Assembly (NCBI RefSeq): GCF_040807025.1
Contig: NC_090951.1
Location: 4,464,001-4,528,000, forward strand
Source of the DNA: Struthio camelus
Taxonomy: Eukaryota > Chordata > Aves > Struthioniformes > Struthionidae
Direction of reading: 5' to 3'
DNA length: 64,000 nucleotides
A program made the translations under genes and the position numbers. Below the pieces are notes generated by a model, which searched no databases, was not told the origin of the DNA, and saw only the letters and a list, made by a program, of their open reading frames with translations. Below are positions 25,658 through 38,700 of this stretch, in pieces; position 1 is the stretch's first letter, and each line of letters begins with the position of its first letter.

Positions 25658-25697
25658 ACACACACACACACCTTAAACCAACTTTGTGACTTTTATT
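25658..25697 (-). terminator. USP10: USP10 polyadenylation site
   Basis: On the minus strand AATAAA (25697-25692) is followed by about 15-20 bases to the likely cleavage point (about 25672-25677) and then at once by a GT-rich downstream element formed by a (GT)n tract (25671-25658). This is the standard arrangement for a strong vertebrate poly(A) site. Other AATAAA hexamers occur nearer the stop codon (for example 26269-26264), so shorter 3' ends are possible. Confidence 0.75.
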
Positions 25698-26556
25698 GAT
25701 GGGCGACAACTTTATACTTCTAGATATCACTAAACTGTGTACAATCAGGAACTCAACATTATAGGAGAGCAGACAGCAAAATTAAACAAAGCAGACTTAA
25801 AGAAATATCAATCTTAATTATTTTGCCCATTTTTTAATTTCATGTACACAGAAGCATAAATGCAGTTTGAAATTTCTTAATAGCAATAAAGTTACAATCA
25901 CCCATCTATATAGACTAACATCTTAACTCCAAATATTTGATCTGCAATGTGTACTTAAGCAGTTTCTCATCGCACAATTATTAAAATGTGTCTTCCTATT
26001 AGGAACCAGCAACTCTGCATTTTGTACGTTTGTACATTTTTTGAAGCACATAGGACCATTTCCATCTCATACACATCGGCTCATGTTTTACCACTTATCA
26101 AAAACTATTGGGGAAGCAGAGAGCACTTTATTTTTTTTATTTTTTTTTATTTTTTACTTAAGTAAAGATAAAACATTTTCACAGAAATCTACAAGTTCTG
26201 TTGCTGGTGCAGGGTTTTCTTCTACTACGCAATTAGAAAGTGGGAATCGAATGCAAATCCCCTTTTATTATCTTAGGATTCAGCATTAATTCAGATTTTT
26301 TTTTTGTGATTCACAAGACTGAGTCTTTCAACCAAATGACTTCATTCTGCAAAGTCAAAAGTCTACACAAACTATGTTGTGCACAAACCCAAGGTAGCTT
26401 CCTTTTTCACTCTATCCCATAGCTGCAAGGGGGGAAAAAAAAAAGAAAGAAAAAAAGATTCACTCAAGAGAGCATTTACAGGAGGAAGAAAAGTTAGTGA
26501 TAGTTGGCGTTCTACAAAGCAGGTATCTTGCACACACAGCGTAAAAGGGGAAAGTT
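25675..26556 (-). other. USP10: USP10 3' UTR
   Basis: About 880 bases from the stop codon at 26559-26557 to the inferred cleavage site. On the minus strand it has an A-rich stretch with several AATAAA hexamers (about 26157-26127). The length is inferred from the poly(A) signal. Confidence 0.65.
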
Positions 26557-26744
26557 TCACAGCAGGTCAACTCGGCGGTAGTACAGGAGGTAGGCTGTGC
26601 GTTCTGCAGACGGCTTCACCACCTGGTACTGATTTATCACTTTAACTGCCTGGTCATCAATGCGTAACCAGCCATTTAGACCAATTTGGAAGACGTCCGT
26701 AGTGTAATGGCCACCAGTCGCGCTGTTTCCATGATGATAGACAA
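26557..26744 (-). CDS. USP10: USP10 exon 14, catalytic histidine and stop
   Basis: 188 bases from acceptor ctttgcag to TGA at 26559-26557. Encodes [20 protein letters not shown], then GWLRIDDQ and ends [10 protein letters not shown]. Catalytic His codon at 26709-26707 (His745; 749 in human), with the Asp pair in WLRIDD. Nearly identical to human. Confidence 0.98.
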
Positions 26745-29700
26745 CTGCAAAGAGAAATTCATGATGCATATATACACTACACACAGACAAATATCTACTG
26801 AAAGAGTAAATTGGGAGATGTTGCATATACTTTCTTCAAAGCATACTCATAGTTCAGTCAAATATTACAGATTTGGATCAAACAAGAATGTAAGAAGTTC
26901 AGTGCTTCAATACTTCCAACTTACTCAAACTTTCTTCACTCGTCTATGAAGACAAATACTGTTAGCTTAATTTGAATTAAGCAAAGTAGAAAGGCAAAAT
27001 ATACTATACCTATCGGTTTTTGAGAACCTATGAAATAAACCTTAGGGTAGCTTACATTTTAAACTACCGATGTTCTAGCATTTAGTTTACTGCAAGATAA
27101 AAAAGTAAATCCTGGATGATATCTGAAACTTAACTATTCAAAAGCTCACGTTAATAATTTAAAATTCATTCAACAAACTCAGTTCTGTGGATGAGAAGTC
27201 CTAGGACTGACAGAAGACAAAAGCATTATACTTTTCCACAGGAGTTAGGGGAAGAAAAAAAAAAAATCAGAAGGTTAACACATTTGCTCCAAATCACCTT
27301 ACATACGCTCTCCAAACTTGCCACGTGAAACCCACTAACAGTAAAAAAATTGTATTGCCAGAAACCGTCCTGAATTTCCACAGAGATAGGTATGATATTC
27401 CTTTCTGTAACCTCAGCGGTCACAAAAATGAATCCAAACCACCAAGTCACATAAGGCCACCAGCACTGGCACAGATTCAGTGACACAAAAATTAAGATCT
27501 CTGCTTCTCCAGTTCATTACGTTCTTCTGATGCCAACAGAAATAAGCAGGTGTAAATCCTAAACTGTGTATGACTTTTACACTTTAGCAAATTCATTACT
27601 GCCCAGATACTGTTTTCTTCAATATTAAAATTCTTCTTTTAAATTCTTACATCAGCTTCCAATTTTAACTACCAATTTAAGCCTTCCATATACATTGTAG
27701 ATGCTCTTAAAAACATCGTTTCCTCACACAAGAATCATCTCCAAATGAAACTTTTCCACCCACAATATGCTATTCATAGACTGCCAGCAGTTCTCGAGTG
27801 TTCAAAAAGATGCAAAGTCAGCATTCAGCCATTTCAAGAGACATTTGAAACACTTATCCTGAGAATCTGATGCATGCTAAGCATAATTATATTACAGCTA
27901 TATTGCAGCTTCTGGTAATATTTTTTAGGATGGATCTCCTACAAAACTTGTTCAAGCTTTAAGCTGAAAAATCAGATATACAAATATATAGTATTATATG
28001 TATGGACGTACATATGCAAAATAAACACTGTATACAGGAATGACACCCACAAGTTATTTCACCGTAATTTTAAAGAAAGTATTTTATATAATTCGGGGAA
28101 CTACAGAGTTTCTAAAATCCTATGTGCAGAAATTGTATTTGCAATACAGGGACCAGAGGCATATAGATAAAATACCTGCAAAGAGCCGGTAGGTTCTTTG
28201 GCCTTTAAAAATTTTACTTTTCACACCAGGAGATAGTAGCTCTAGAGAAGGAAAGAAAGTCAAAGGCAACAGTTAGCAAGTTTAGAAATTCAATTTCAAT
28301 AGGGATTAATTATTTATAATAGAAAACAACAGTAACAAATGAGAAACTTTAACTGAAGTGTCTTCTGTAACCTGTACAGAATTGTAAAAACTCTGATCCG
28401 GCACTGCAGGTGTTGGGGTTTTTGAAGTTACCTGAACACCAACATTTATGGAAGCGTTTAAAACTGCCAAAGGGGGAAAAATAAAAATAAAAAACAACAA
28501 CAAAATAAAACCACCACACACCTGAAGAAAAATGAGAGTAAAGATCAGGCTATATATTGTTTTCCTCCTTTCATTCCTACTACCAGGAGATGACAAAAAC
28601 AATTTCAGATTCCAAGTCCTACAGCAACAGTTTTGTCAAACAAGGTAAATTAAACTAGTTCTAAAAATGACCATTTTCAAAAGACATTTTAAAATAAAGT
28701 ACTAAGTAAAATAAAAGGGTACTATCTGACAAAGTCACATCCACCTGAGATATGACAAACCATTTTTATTTATCTTTTCCTCTCTGGACTGCTGACCAGC
28801 TAACAGCCAATTTTGTCAGACAAAAAAAGCATTTAACATGACAAATTTCAGATGCTGGATTATATGCGCAATCTCACCCTGTGTCCAATCAGTGTTTCTT
28901 AAAAAAAGACTTTCGCAATATATTGTTTAACCCTTGAACTATGCTTTATTTGTCTTTAGGTTGTGTTTTGTAAAAAAAATTCCTGTTTCCTTTTTTCAGT
29001 CACTGTTTATTATAATAATTTGCCACTTCTTGGCAATCTGAGACAAAAGCACCTAGTACTATTTAGCAACAGCCTTGTAGAGAGACATACCACACGTTCT
29101 GTTATCTTAACCCTTAAATCTGCACACATCTCCTGTTTGGCCAGTCCCACGCCTAGGATGTGACAGAGATTTCAAGGACTTTTGCTGTAACACTCTTTGC
29201 AAGGTGGTGGCCCAAACTAACATACGGTAAACATCACGCTCAGCAAGATTGATGCCAGAAACCTAGGTTCTTTTTATGCAAAATAAAGCATTCAAGATAT
29301 TCATTCCAATTATTAAATTTCTAGAAAACAATATTCTGCATGAAGAAACATTTCTTGGGCACAAACCTGGGAACTAGGGAAGAGAACTGAAGCAGGTACA
29401 TACACACACAGATACTTCCTGGGAAACTAACATTCCTGTTTCCCAAAGCGGGAAATTTCTATTCAAAAATCTCTACCTTTACTAATTTCCAGATCAACAG
29501 GATACTCAATATTCTTGATAAGCTTCTGACATCCACCAGTTTTCTCATACACAAACCGCTTAAGGTGTAAAACAAGAACAGGGGGGAGTTCTTCTAGTGT
29601 CACTCTTCGACTGATCTCCACCTAACATACACAAAACAAAGAGGAAAGGAAATATTTTTTGTTAACCACTCAAAAATCACTCTTTTAAAAGAGGAATATT

Positions 29701-32700
29701 TACTTTAAATCGACCACCTGAAAAATATCTGAATTGTAATAAAACAGATTATTATTATTTTAAATGATAAACACACAGCAGTTCAAGACTTAAAGAGTAC
29801 TGGATCTTCCAACCAAAAGGTTAAGGTCAACCCAAGCATCTTTTACTACAGTGTTGCCTGACCTGTTAAAATGAACAAAGATACTTAGGTATTTAAAAAA
29901 AAAAAGTCACCTTTCTGGAGATCCCCCAACAACATGACAGCTTAGTGATTAATAATTTTTAGCAGACTATCAACACCTTATGCTCTAATCTCTAGTCAAA
30001 GGTCATTAAATCAGCAGTGTATATCACAAGTTAAGAGAACTATAAACTCTGGAAAACACCACCACACCTCTCTACCTGAGGCAAGTTTTTTTCATGTCTA
30101 AAAGCTTTTTTTTTTTTTCCTTTTTCTTTCTTTTTTTTTAAACAAACAGCGTAATAAAAGGAAAAATAAGAACTAATCCGAATCATTTCTAAATTTTCGA
30201 TACAGAGATCAAATATCATCCAAAAACTCTATAAAACAAACAACCAGAATACAGATTTTGATGTCAGAACCTAGAGTCCACATTTGTCTTACGCAATTTC
30301 ATCAGACTCTCCATAAATACAGGCTGAACTGCAATGAGTTTTCGCCCAGTGCTTATGACTATCACAACTACCCTGTTAAATAATATGAATGCTGTCCCAC
30401 TTCAAAGAGGGTCCTGAGCATACTGCTTTTCCTCACTGAAATAATACTTAAATAGCAGACTCTTCTCAAGTTTTAACTGGTATTATCTCTATTCATCCTT
30501 CCTTTCTCACCAAGAGAATCCTGCAACACTGTTGCTTTCTAGTTTAAAAAAAAAAAAGTCCTTCTCATACAATTACACTAAAGACTTACTCAAGAGGGGG
30601 TAATAACGATTAATGCAGTAGAACAACGGGAGTGGTAAAACAGTTTAAAGATTATTCTGCATTAACAAGAAGGTATTTGAAGTTCAAGAAGTCCCTCCTA
30701 CAGAAAAATGAGCTTTCACACTGGCTATCTAAAAATGAGTTAGTTATCATGATCAGGTGTTCTGGAAGGGCTGAGAAGCACAAAAGTATACCAGGTTCTT
30801 TAAAAAGTTCTGAAAAAAATGAGAGAAAAAATATGGGTTATAAGTATACTTTTTTGTCTTTTAGACTAAAGTATAACTTTCCATAAGGTTATAACAAAGC
30901 CAACTGAATGCTTACTGTCTCAAAACATTAAACTTGGCTCAGAATTACAAAGAAAAATGTCTGGCGTTCCTAGAAGTTATCAAGTAAAAAGCAAATCTGT
31001 AAATATTTCTTCTGACTGTTCTGATTGAGAAAAATTTCAAATATACTTTTCATGGCAAATCATGAGAATATGCTTGTTGAATACAGTTTCCAGCTCCACG
31101 AGAGCCTGCTAATTCATGGGGAAAAATTACTACCTTATTCCATCATGAAGATTAGAACATAGATTTATTATGATGCTGAAAGCAATCAGGTTTTGTAGGG
31201 TAACTCGATTTTCGAGTCGATCTGAGCTGATCCAATTTACCAGATACAATGCTATATTTGGAACAGAAATAGTTTCCACTGTGCAAAACTTCACCTACAT
31301 CTTAAGGATTCAAAATATGCATTCCTGCATCCAAAAAGCATAAAACCCTGGCTACATCAGCAGCTTTGCTGAGCAGTAGGGATTTTTTTTGTTTTTTCTT
31401 TAAACCAGCAGGCCAAACAGGGTCGTGCTCTTTTCCACTCACCAAGTTAGTACCCGCTGGTGCCCACCTCCTCATTTTCCAGGAAACGACATGGAGAAAA
31501 AGAAGTTAAAGGGCAAACTGTGAAAGCAGAGACTATGACAAGAGGTTCACGTAATTCTCTCATGAACCCATGAGACAGCTACCATGTTAGCATGGAACAG
31601 CTTCTGCTTTTAGGGAGCAAAATCGAGGAAACTTTATATATAGAAATAGCAGGCATTTGAGTCATTCAGTTATTACTTGCCCAAGATTTTCATATACATA
31701 ACTGTTCCGAATCTCAAATCTCAGGTCTTTGAGTTCAAAGTTCAATGCCGACAGAACAACTCCCAAGGCAGACCAGGAACAGGAGGATACTGGAGAACGC
31801 TTGCACAGTGGTTTACGCAGTTCCCATTCTCCTCCCTCGGTAACCAAGCCGCCGTATGGGAACATACGCCTGCCCCCAGCTGCGCCATTCAATCTGGTGC
31901 ATTAGCTTAAGCCACAGATCGGTGCAGTTTTGTGGAACGGTGCCAGACGGCAGAGAAGCAGCTGAGGAGCAGGCACGTCCTTTGCTGCCCTGACTCTGCT
32001 AAGGGGCACTGATTTCTGGCACCGACATTACCATCCAAAAGTGCCGCAAATGTTTGTTTAGTGAATGTATGAATCAGAGCCCTAGGAAAATACTCATAAG
32101 ATCGTCAAGAAGCAGTTTGGAAACTGCAGGGGGTATGAAGACTCCTTCTAAGGAAGGTGTGGAAGGCAGAAAGCTTGAACAGGTCTACAAACAGGGGAAA
32201 AAGCCGGGGGGGGCAGGGGAGGAACCAACCCCACTGCAATGAAGTTAAATTAAGCCTTTAAAAAACCAAAGTAGCAGTTGAAATATTTCAAGATTTAACA
32301 GATTGATCTGCAAGGCCATAAAGAACCAGAACTGCTTTCTTCAAATGCTAGCGAGCTAGTGAAATGGATACACAGACACCAATGAAGTGTCTTTCCATTT
32401 TAAACATCTATTTCCTTTTAAATGTCTACCCATTTCTAACACTGCATGGGAATCAGATTTACTGTTATACACATAGAATTCAAAATCAACTCCTAGGGAT
32501 TTTTGTTAAAAACAAACTTTTGCAAAAATTAAGCGAAATAATTCACATACACTTGGAAGTTTATTTTTCCATATCTACTTCTCAGGCTCATTGTAAAGAA
32601 TGCAATTCAGATCAAACAAAATCAGAAGACAAAAAAAATAGTGAATTGTCTTGACCACTGAAGTAATACAGTATTTTGTGTAGTTTTAAGAAACTGAAAC

Positions 32701-35700
32701 ATTAACAGGGGTGAGCCTAATACCTCTTAATTCAACAATTACTTGGTGTCTTTAATTTCTTATAAGGAAAAAGTAAAACAGTTCTGACACTTTCTGCTAA
32801 CATTTTAAAAGACTAATGGACTGAAAGCAGAGGTTATGGTGCAGATTTTCCAGATAAGCTAATATTTACAATACCATTTTCAGCTTTATCAAAAGTTCCA
32901 GTAATCCTTATCTGGAAAAGAGAGATGAAATGCTTCCTTGCAATAAAATTACCATCTGCAAAGTCCTGTGCTTGCTCTAAAGTCAATGTGTTCAGTGTTT
33001 TCACTGTAATTTCTAATGTAAGAACTGTTATTTCTACTTGAACTTCTTTTGAATAAAAGATCCAAAAGACATAGTGAATGCTTTTATTTCCACCCAGATG
33101 CTAAAATACAAACCAGACCAAACCTCGAGCACCTAAATCGAACACCCATTTTTTCCAAACCCCAGAACTGAACAGTGAGTTGTCAGTAAAGAAGTTAAAA
33201 CCATCTGCAGTAAAAAGCAGCAAAAAAAAAAAAAAAAAGACTAGTACAACAAAATCCCTGTGGTAAATCATGATGACCTGGCATTGCAAATGTTTCTTCC
33301 ACATGGAAGACAACCGGAGAAGTGTTCTGTCACGTTCACTCCTACTGGGCATATAAAGCAGAAAAATTTCAGCTATCTGAACATAAGGAAAAACTTTTTC
33401 ACTGCGAGGGTGACAGAGCACTGGAACAGGTTGCCCAGAGAGGTTGTGGAGACTCCATCCTTGGAGATATTCAAAAGCTATCTGGACACGATCCTGGGCC
33501 ACGTGCTCTAGGTGACCCTGCCTGAACAGGGGGGTGTGACAAAATGATCTAGTTTGGAGGTCCCTTCCAACCTCAACCATTCTGTGATTCTATGATCCAT
33601 CTTCAACTTCCCACCTCCCCCCACCCCAAATCCATCCTTTCTTTGTCTAATCACACACTGATTTGGAGTAGTTAGAAGACTAACGTACACAAAAACAAAA
33701 CACTAGTGAGAACAACTGCAATCCAAGAGTCTCTTTCCATCCTGGCCTATGGAAAGCAGTTATAAACAGTGTGTGCAAAATTTTCACTCAAGCATTCCAT
33801 GCACAGAAATTTTTTTCTTTAATAATGCACAGCAAACAAACCGTAAGAAGCAAGACAATACCGCAATGGGAAAAAATATTTTACCTATTTATTACTCTAT
33901 ATCAAAAGTTCTCAAGTTGTAATGCCAAAAACATGCTTCTCTTCCTATATAATATTTCTCTTATTACAGCATCATGTATTATATTATTTGAAAACTAAGA
34001 TAAATGATTTGCAGAGTTGCATGAGGAAACAAAGTCAAATGTCCTGGTATTCAAAGTGACTAAGAATCACGAGGCTCGAAGAGATCTCAAAAGATTCTCC
34101 TGCCCATCCTGTCTGAGCCAATCATAACGATTTGTGCAAATTTTTACTGATGTGTCTAACCTTCTCCTAAAGCAGCGAGAACAACTCCACAAGCACCACA
34201 GGCAATCTAGTCTAAGTTCTCATTCCCATTTCCTGTATTACAGGAAAATGAGGCTCCTCCTTTCTAGAGCAGCCTTTTACTTAAGTGCTACATCCTGTTC
34301 CATGGTTCTGCTTCCACGTTTTCTCTTTTCAATGCTGAACACTTCCTCCTACTCAGTCTTAAGTCACAATTTTTAGACTGCCATTCACTGATTGCTCTCT
34401 TCTGGATAGTCTCCAACATCCTTCTTGGGGTGCTGACTTAAAACTGAACACAGTATTCCTAACAGGATTTTTCTAGGGCTGTGTTGAGCAAACGAATCAA
34501 CTATATAGTGTCAAGAAATACACACTGAATGGAGGAGTTATTGGCTATTGAAGATTTCAGATTATCAGTCTGGACAGCAAGATAACGATGATGCCAGGTG
34601 TTTTAGTGGGGGTTGTACAGGGACTTCTAACAGGCCTACCGCCATTGAGTAACTTCACTTTCGATTTGTAAATCGAATGTATAATTCGGAACACAGCAGG
34701 GACAGACATCAGACAACCATGCAAGTGTTCTGCTGCAAGAGTTTTTTTTTCTAGACAGAGCATATTTTCAACTGATGCTTCAAAGAGCTACTCCTCTACC
34801 AAAAGCAGCTGCCAATCCCCAGAAATCAGTATGTTAAGATTAGCTGTAAACTACTTTATCCATAATAGTACTTATTACCACATCTCACCCTGATAATCTA
34901 ACGTACATTATACACAAGTAAAGTTTCCAACCAATTATTGCACCAGCTCAGAAAACATACCAATTTACAAGCATGGTTTTGTTTAAGAGAGTTCTCCTCT
35001 TCGAATAACTTTCGCTGCGCTTACTTGGAGTACCATGCTTTGCTATTACAGTATACTTTGAAAAGATTAGGAAATTATTTGTAAGCTGCAAACTGCATTA
35101 AAAAATATTTTTAAAAAAATTAATATTTGACTATAACAGGGGGTCAACAGAACACACCTCTTGCTTGGTTTTTGTGGTATAACCTTGAACAGACTCTCTT
35201 GCCACCAAACTTTCCAATGCATCCTGAACCGTGCGTATCTTGTCAGACTGGATATCCAGTTGTAGGGTGAAGAAAGGTTGCAGTGTAGCAGACTCCTTAG
35301 AACTCTGCTGATAAACGACAGATCTGTGGAGATAAAAAAGTTACAACTTAAACAGAATTTTAAATATTACAGAGTCTTCCAGTAAGTACAGATTGACATC
35401 GACCTGGTAACACAATTTACAGTTAATTCAAAGCAAAAACACACACAAATATAAAGCTGTTAAGCATGAGTTTGCAACAACTTGAATCGACTTTACTTCA
35501 AGTAAAATGGTCTTCACTTCCATTAACAACATATAGAATGGGTTTACATTTAAATTGGTTTACTTATGAAGGGATTAAAACTGTTACAGGATAAGCAAAC
35601 ATTTAAAAAAAGAAAAAGCTCAAATTTGTGGTCTTGCATTTAGAAAGATTCACCTCAGGACTCTGTTTTCCCAACAACAGATAATAATATCAAAGCAATG

Positions 35701-38700
35701 TGAAAGTGCTCATGAAAACACACAATGTGAATAAAGAAAATGAAATTAACCTACTGCAAATTAGAACAAAAGACAGACATAAGATTTTCTGATTAACATC
35801 CTGAATTCCTATCTTGAGCCTTGAGACAGTTTTAACATTTTTTTCTAAGTTGAAAAAAATAAACATTTACTTATTTCACAGCAGAGCACAGTACTAGCCT
35901 GATTTAGTAAAAAACTCAAAGATTAAGTGGAAAAAGTTTACATTGTAAAAGGCACTTAAATTACCTCAGGACTATTGTTAGGTTTGATAAAACTTTAAAA
36001 CATAAAACTTCACACTATACCTATTTGTCATCTCAGCTTGGCAACTGTAGTATTTTCCTATGTGCTAACCACAAAAAAATTTCTGTTTTGTGAAATATAC
36101 ATACTTCTGGGAAAGATGTTTGGAAATTAGCTGGTTTTGCCGCGAGGCACAGAACCCTCATGCAGAAATCCAGAACAATGATGATTCCTATCATTTTAAA
36201 TCATTTGTGATCATGCTACGTTTTTGAAGTTGCTTTTGGAACAGATCTTCAGAAATGCAGTATACTAATGCTTATCTGGTTATATGTTTTACTGTAACAG
36301 TATCAACCGAGTCCAGATCCTCCAATCAAAATACTCAGATTTTCAGTTACTTCACTAGCACCAACTTCACAGCGCTTTTAAATTGTTGGCTTTAACCTTG
36401 CCATAGGAAATTTAAACTGCACTCTGTCCTGGCATTTCCTCTTCTTCCCATCATTTTCTGTGCCCAGACTTTTGTCCCTCTGCTCCCTTGTCTGGACATA
36501 AATTGGAGACTGTCGTAAAAACAACAGTGGTAAAGCCCTGGAGCATGAGAGCACACTCCCTATTTTTTTATTTAGGAAGTTTAATCAGTTTCAGTCTCTA
36601 ACTAAGGCGGCTTGGTGATCACTGCTTTGAGAGATACACTCTTGCCACAACGTCACCACACTGCTCAGTGGACTCTTACTGATTTCAGTCTTTTGAAACT
36701 TTGTTGAAAACTTAAAACTAGCAAATATAGCTCAATAATTGCTTTCTTTTTTGAAAGTCATACTTTCATTAAAAACACCCAGTTGTTTAAAAAAGTGTGT
36801 TTTTTTTTTAAGCCAAATAAATCAGTCATTTCTTGCGTTGTTTAGTTCATGACAGTGCCTCACAAAGCCTGAAAGCAGTAACGCAATTAACATAGCTGTA
36901 ATTCAGGTAGCCAAGCTGAAATTTCTCGGGATCACATATGAAACGTTAACATACAAGTTCAATGCCTGTACTGCAAACTCCTACCAAAATAACTCCTTTG
37001 CTTAGGCAAAGCCCTGAAGCACCACGAAGCCATCCACCTTCTATCGACAAATACATATCTTTTAGAGGAAAAAGCCTATGAAAAAACAGTACCATCTTTA
37101 CTTCAGTTAACATTTCCTTCTTGGCTGTATTTAACGACAAAACCTTCAACATACAGCAAGCACAGTGTTTCAGTAAACCCTCTACTGTTAAGAATACTGC
37201 TCATTTTGGATACATTTCCCAGTCCCCTTCTTAAGCTAGCCATTATTTAATATGATAATTAATAGGAAATGTTTTCAATTCCCACTGTTTAGAAGTCCAT
37301 ACATTAAAGACTTAGTTAACAATTTGAATGATATTCTGAAAAGTTATATTAAGGAAAAATATTTCTTCAAATAAGGAATTAGAAATTAAGTTGCAATGCT
37401 TCTTCAAAAAATATACAGAAATGGATTTGATAGCAATACCTTTGCATGACTTTGGCTCTGTATAACAAAACTACTGATTAGATTTACAAATTATTTTTGG
37501 TCAGGGTAAAAATGCATTATTTTCAATAAATAGTTTCAGACACTATAAGAATTCTACTGTTAGTTTAGTTCCAAGATAAAAAATTTTCAAGAAAACATAC
37601 ACTGGCCACTACTACCCTGCTTAAACTGCAGCACTAGAATTTACTGTCAGTGAAAGAGATACAAGTCATGCTGAGAAATCTTCCTCAAAGAAAAATGCTG
37701 CCCTAATACAAACATATTCAATTTATTTTCATAATAACAACAAAAAAAACCCAACAACAACAACAGCAGCACACACCAACCAGTGCATTTGAAGAGAAAA
37801 GTCAGCGGTACTTATGGAAATATTTAGCAGACGAGCTGGACTGCGAGCTAGCTTGCACAACAAATATTTGAAATTCACACCGGCTGAAAACAAAAGGCAC
37901 TCTTGTTCGTGAGCAAGCCAGATCCTGAGAGAAATGTGCATCTCTGTGTGCAGATTTAAGTCTCACACCATTAAAAAAAAATCACAAAAAAATCATTTAA
38001 GCAGTTATGTCTAAATAAGCATGTAATGGACAATTAAAGCCCCCAGGAGAGATTAAGGTTTCCCAAGCCAGAAGATGCCGATTCAAAAACCATGTTTTCC
38101 CAGCTGCTTTTTCCATTTGATTTTTCTTTTTCTCATACTTCCATTTGGTGGACTTCCACTTGCAATTTTGTATTCAGTCCTTCCCATCTCCACCCTCAGC
38201 CTCAGAGGAGGAAGCCTTCCAACATCTCAACACAGGATACTGTTTCTGCGGTCAACTGTATGACCTAGTTTGGAGGCTAAATAAAATGGGTGTGGTGACA
38301 GCAGACAACAGATGTGGGATTGGACCCTGTCGTTCTGCTGCTCAGTGCAAGTTTTTCCCTTTATCACCTCCATTTTACTTCATTTTCTGTCAATTTCTAC
38401 AGAGCAGTGTCCTCTAAATATTCTTAATTTAACAAACTAATGGAATCTTATACAGATCTACACAATTCTGGCTGTGATAAATACATTAAGGGTGTTAACA
38501 GTACCTCGGGAATACGAGCATACCATCAACACGGAATTTCATCAATACGTACAAACATCCACTGCCAGTTTCCTACGGAAAATATAATTTTATTCGGCAA
38601 CTGCCCGACTCAAATCCCTGAAGAATAATTTCAGTGCATTTCACAGGTGAAAAGCACTAGCCTGCACTATTCACACCTCTAGCCTGAACACCTGGCAACA

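Larger units (their letters stand above)
29622..35157 (-). other. USP10 intron 11
   Basis: About 5.5 kb. It holds two CR1 copies in opposite orientations (about 33265-33598 and 34063-34460), a T-rich run near 30108-30139 and an A17-18 run near 33221-33238. Confidence 0.85.
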
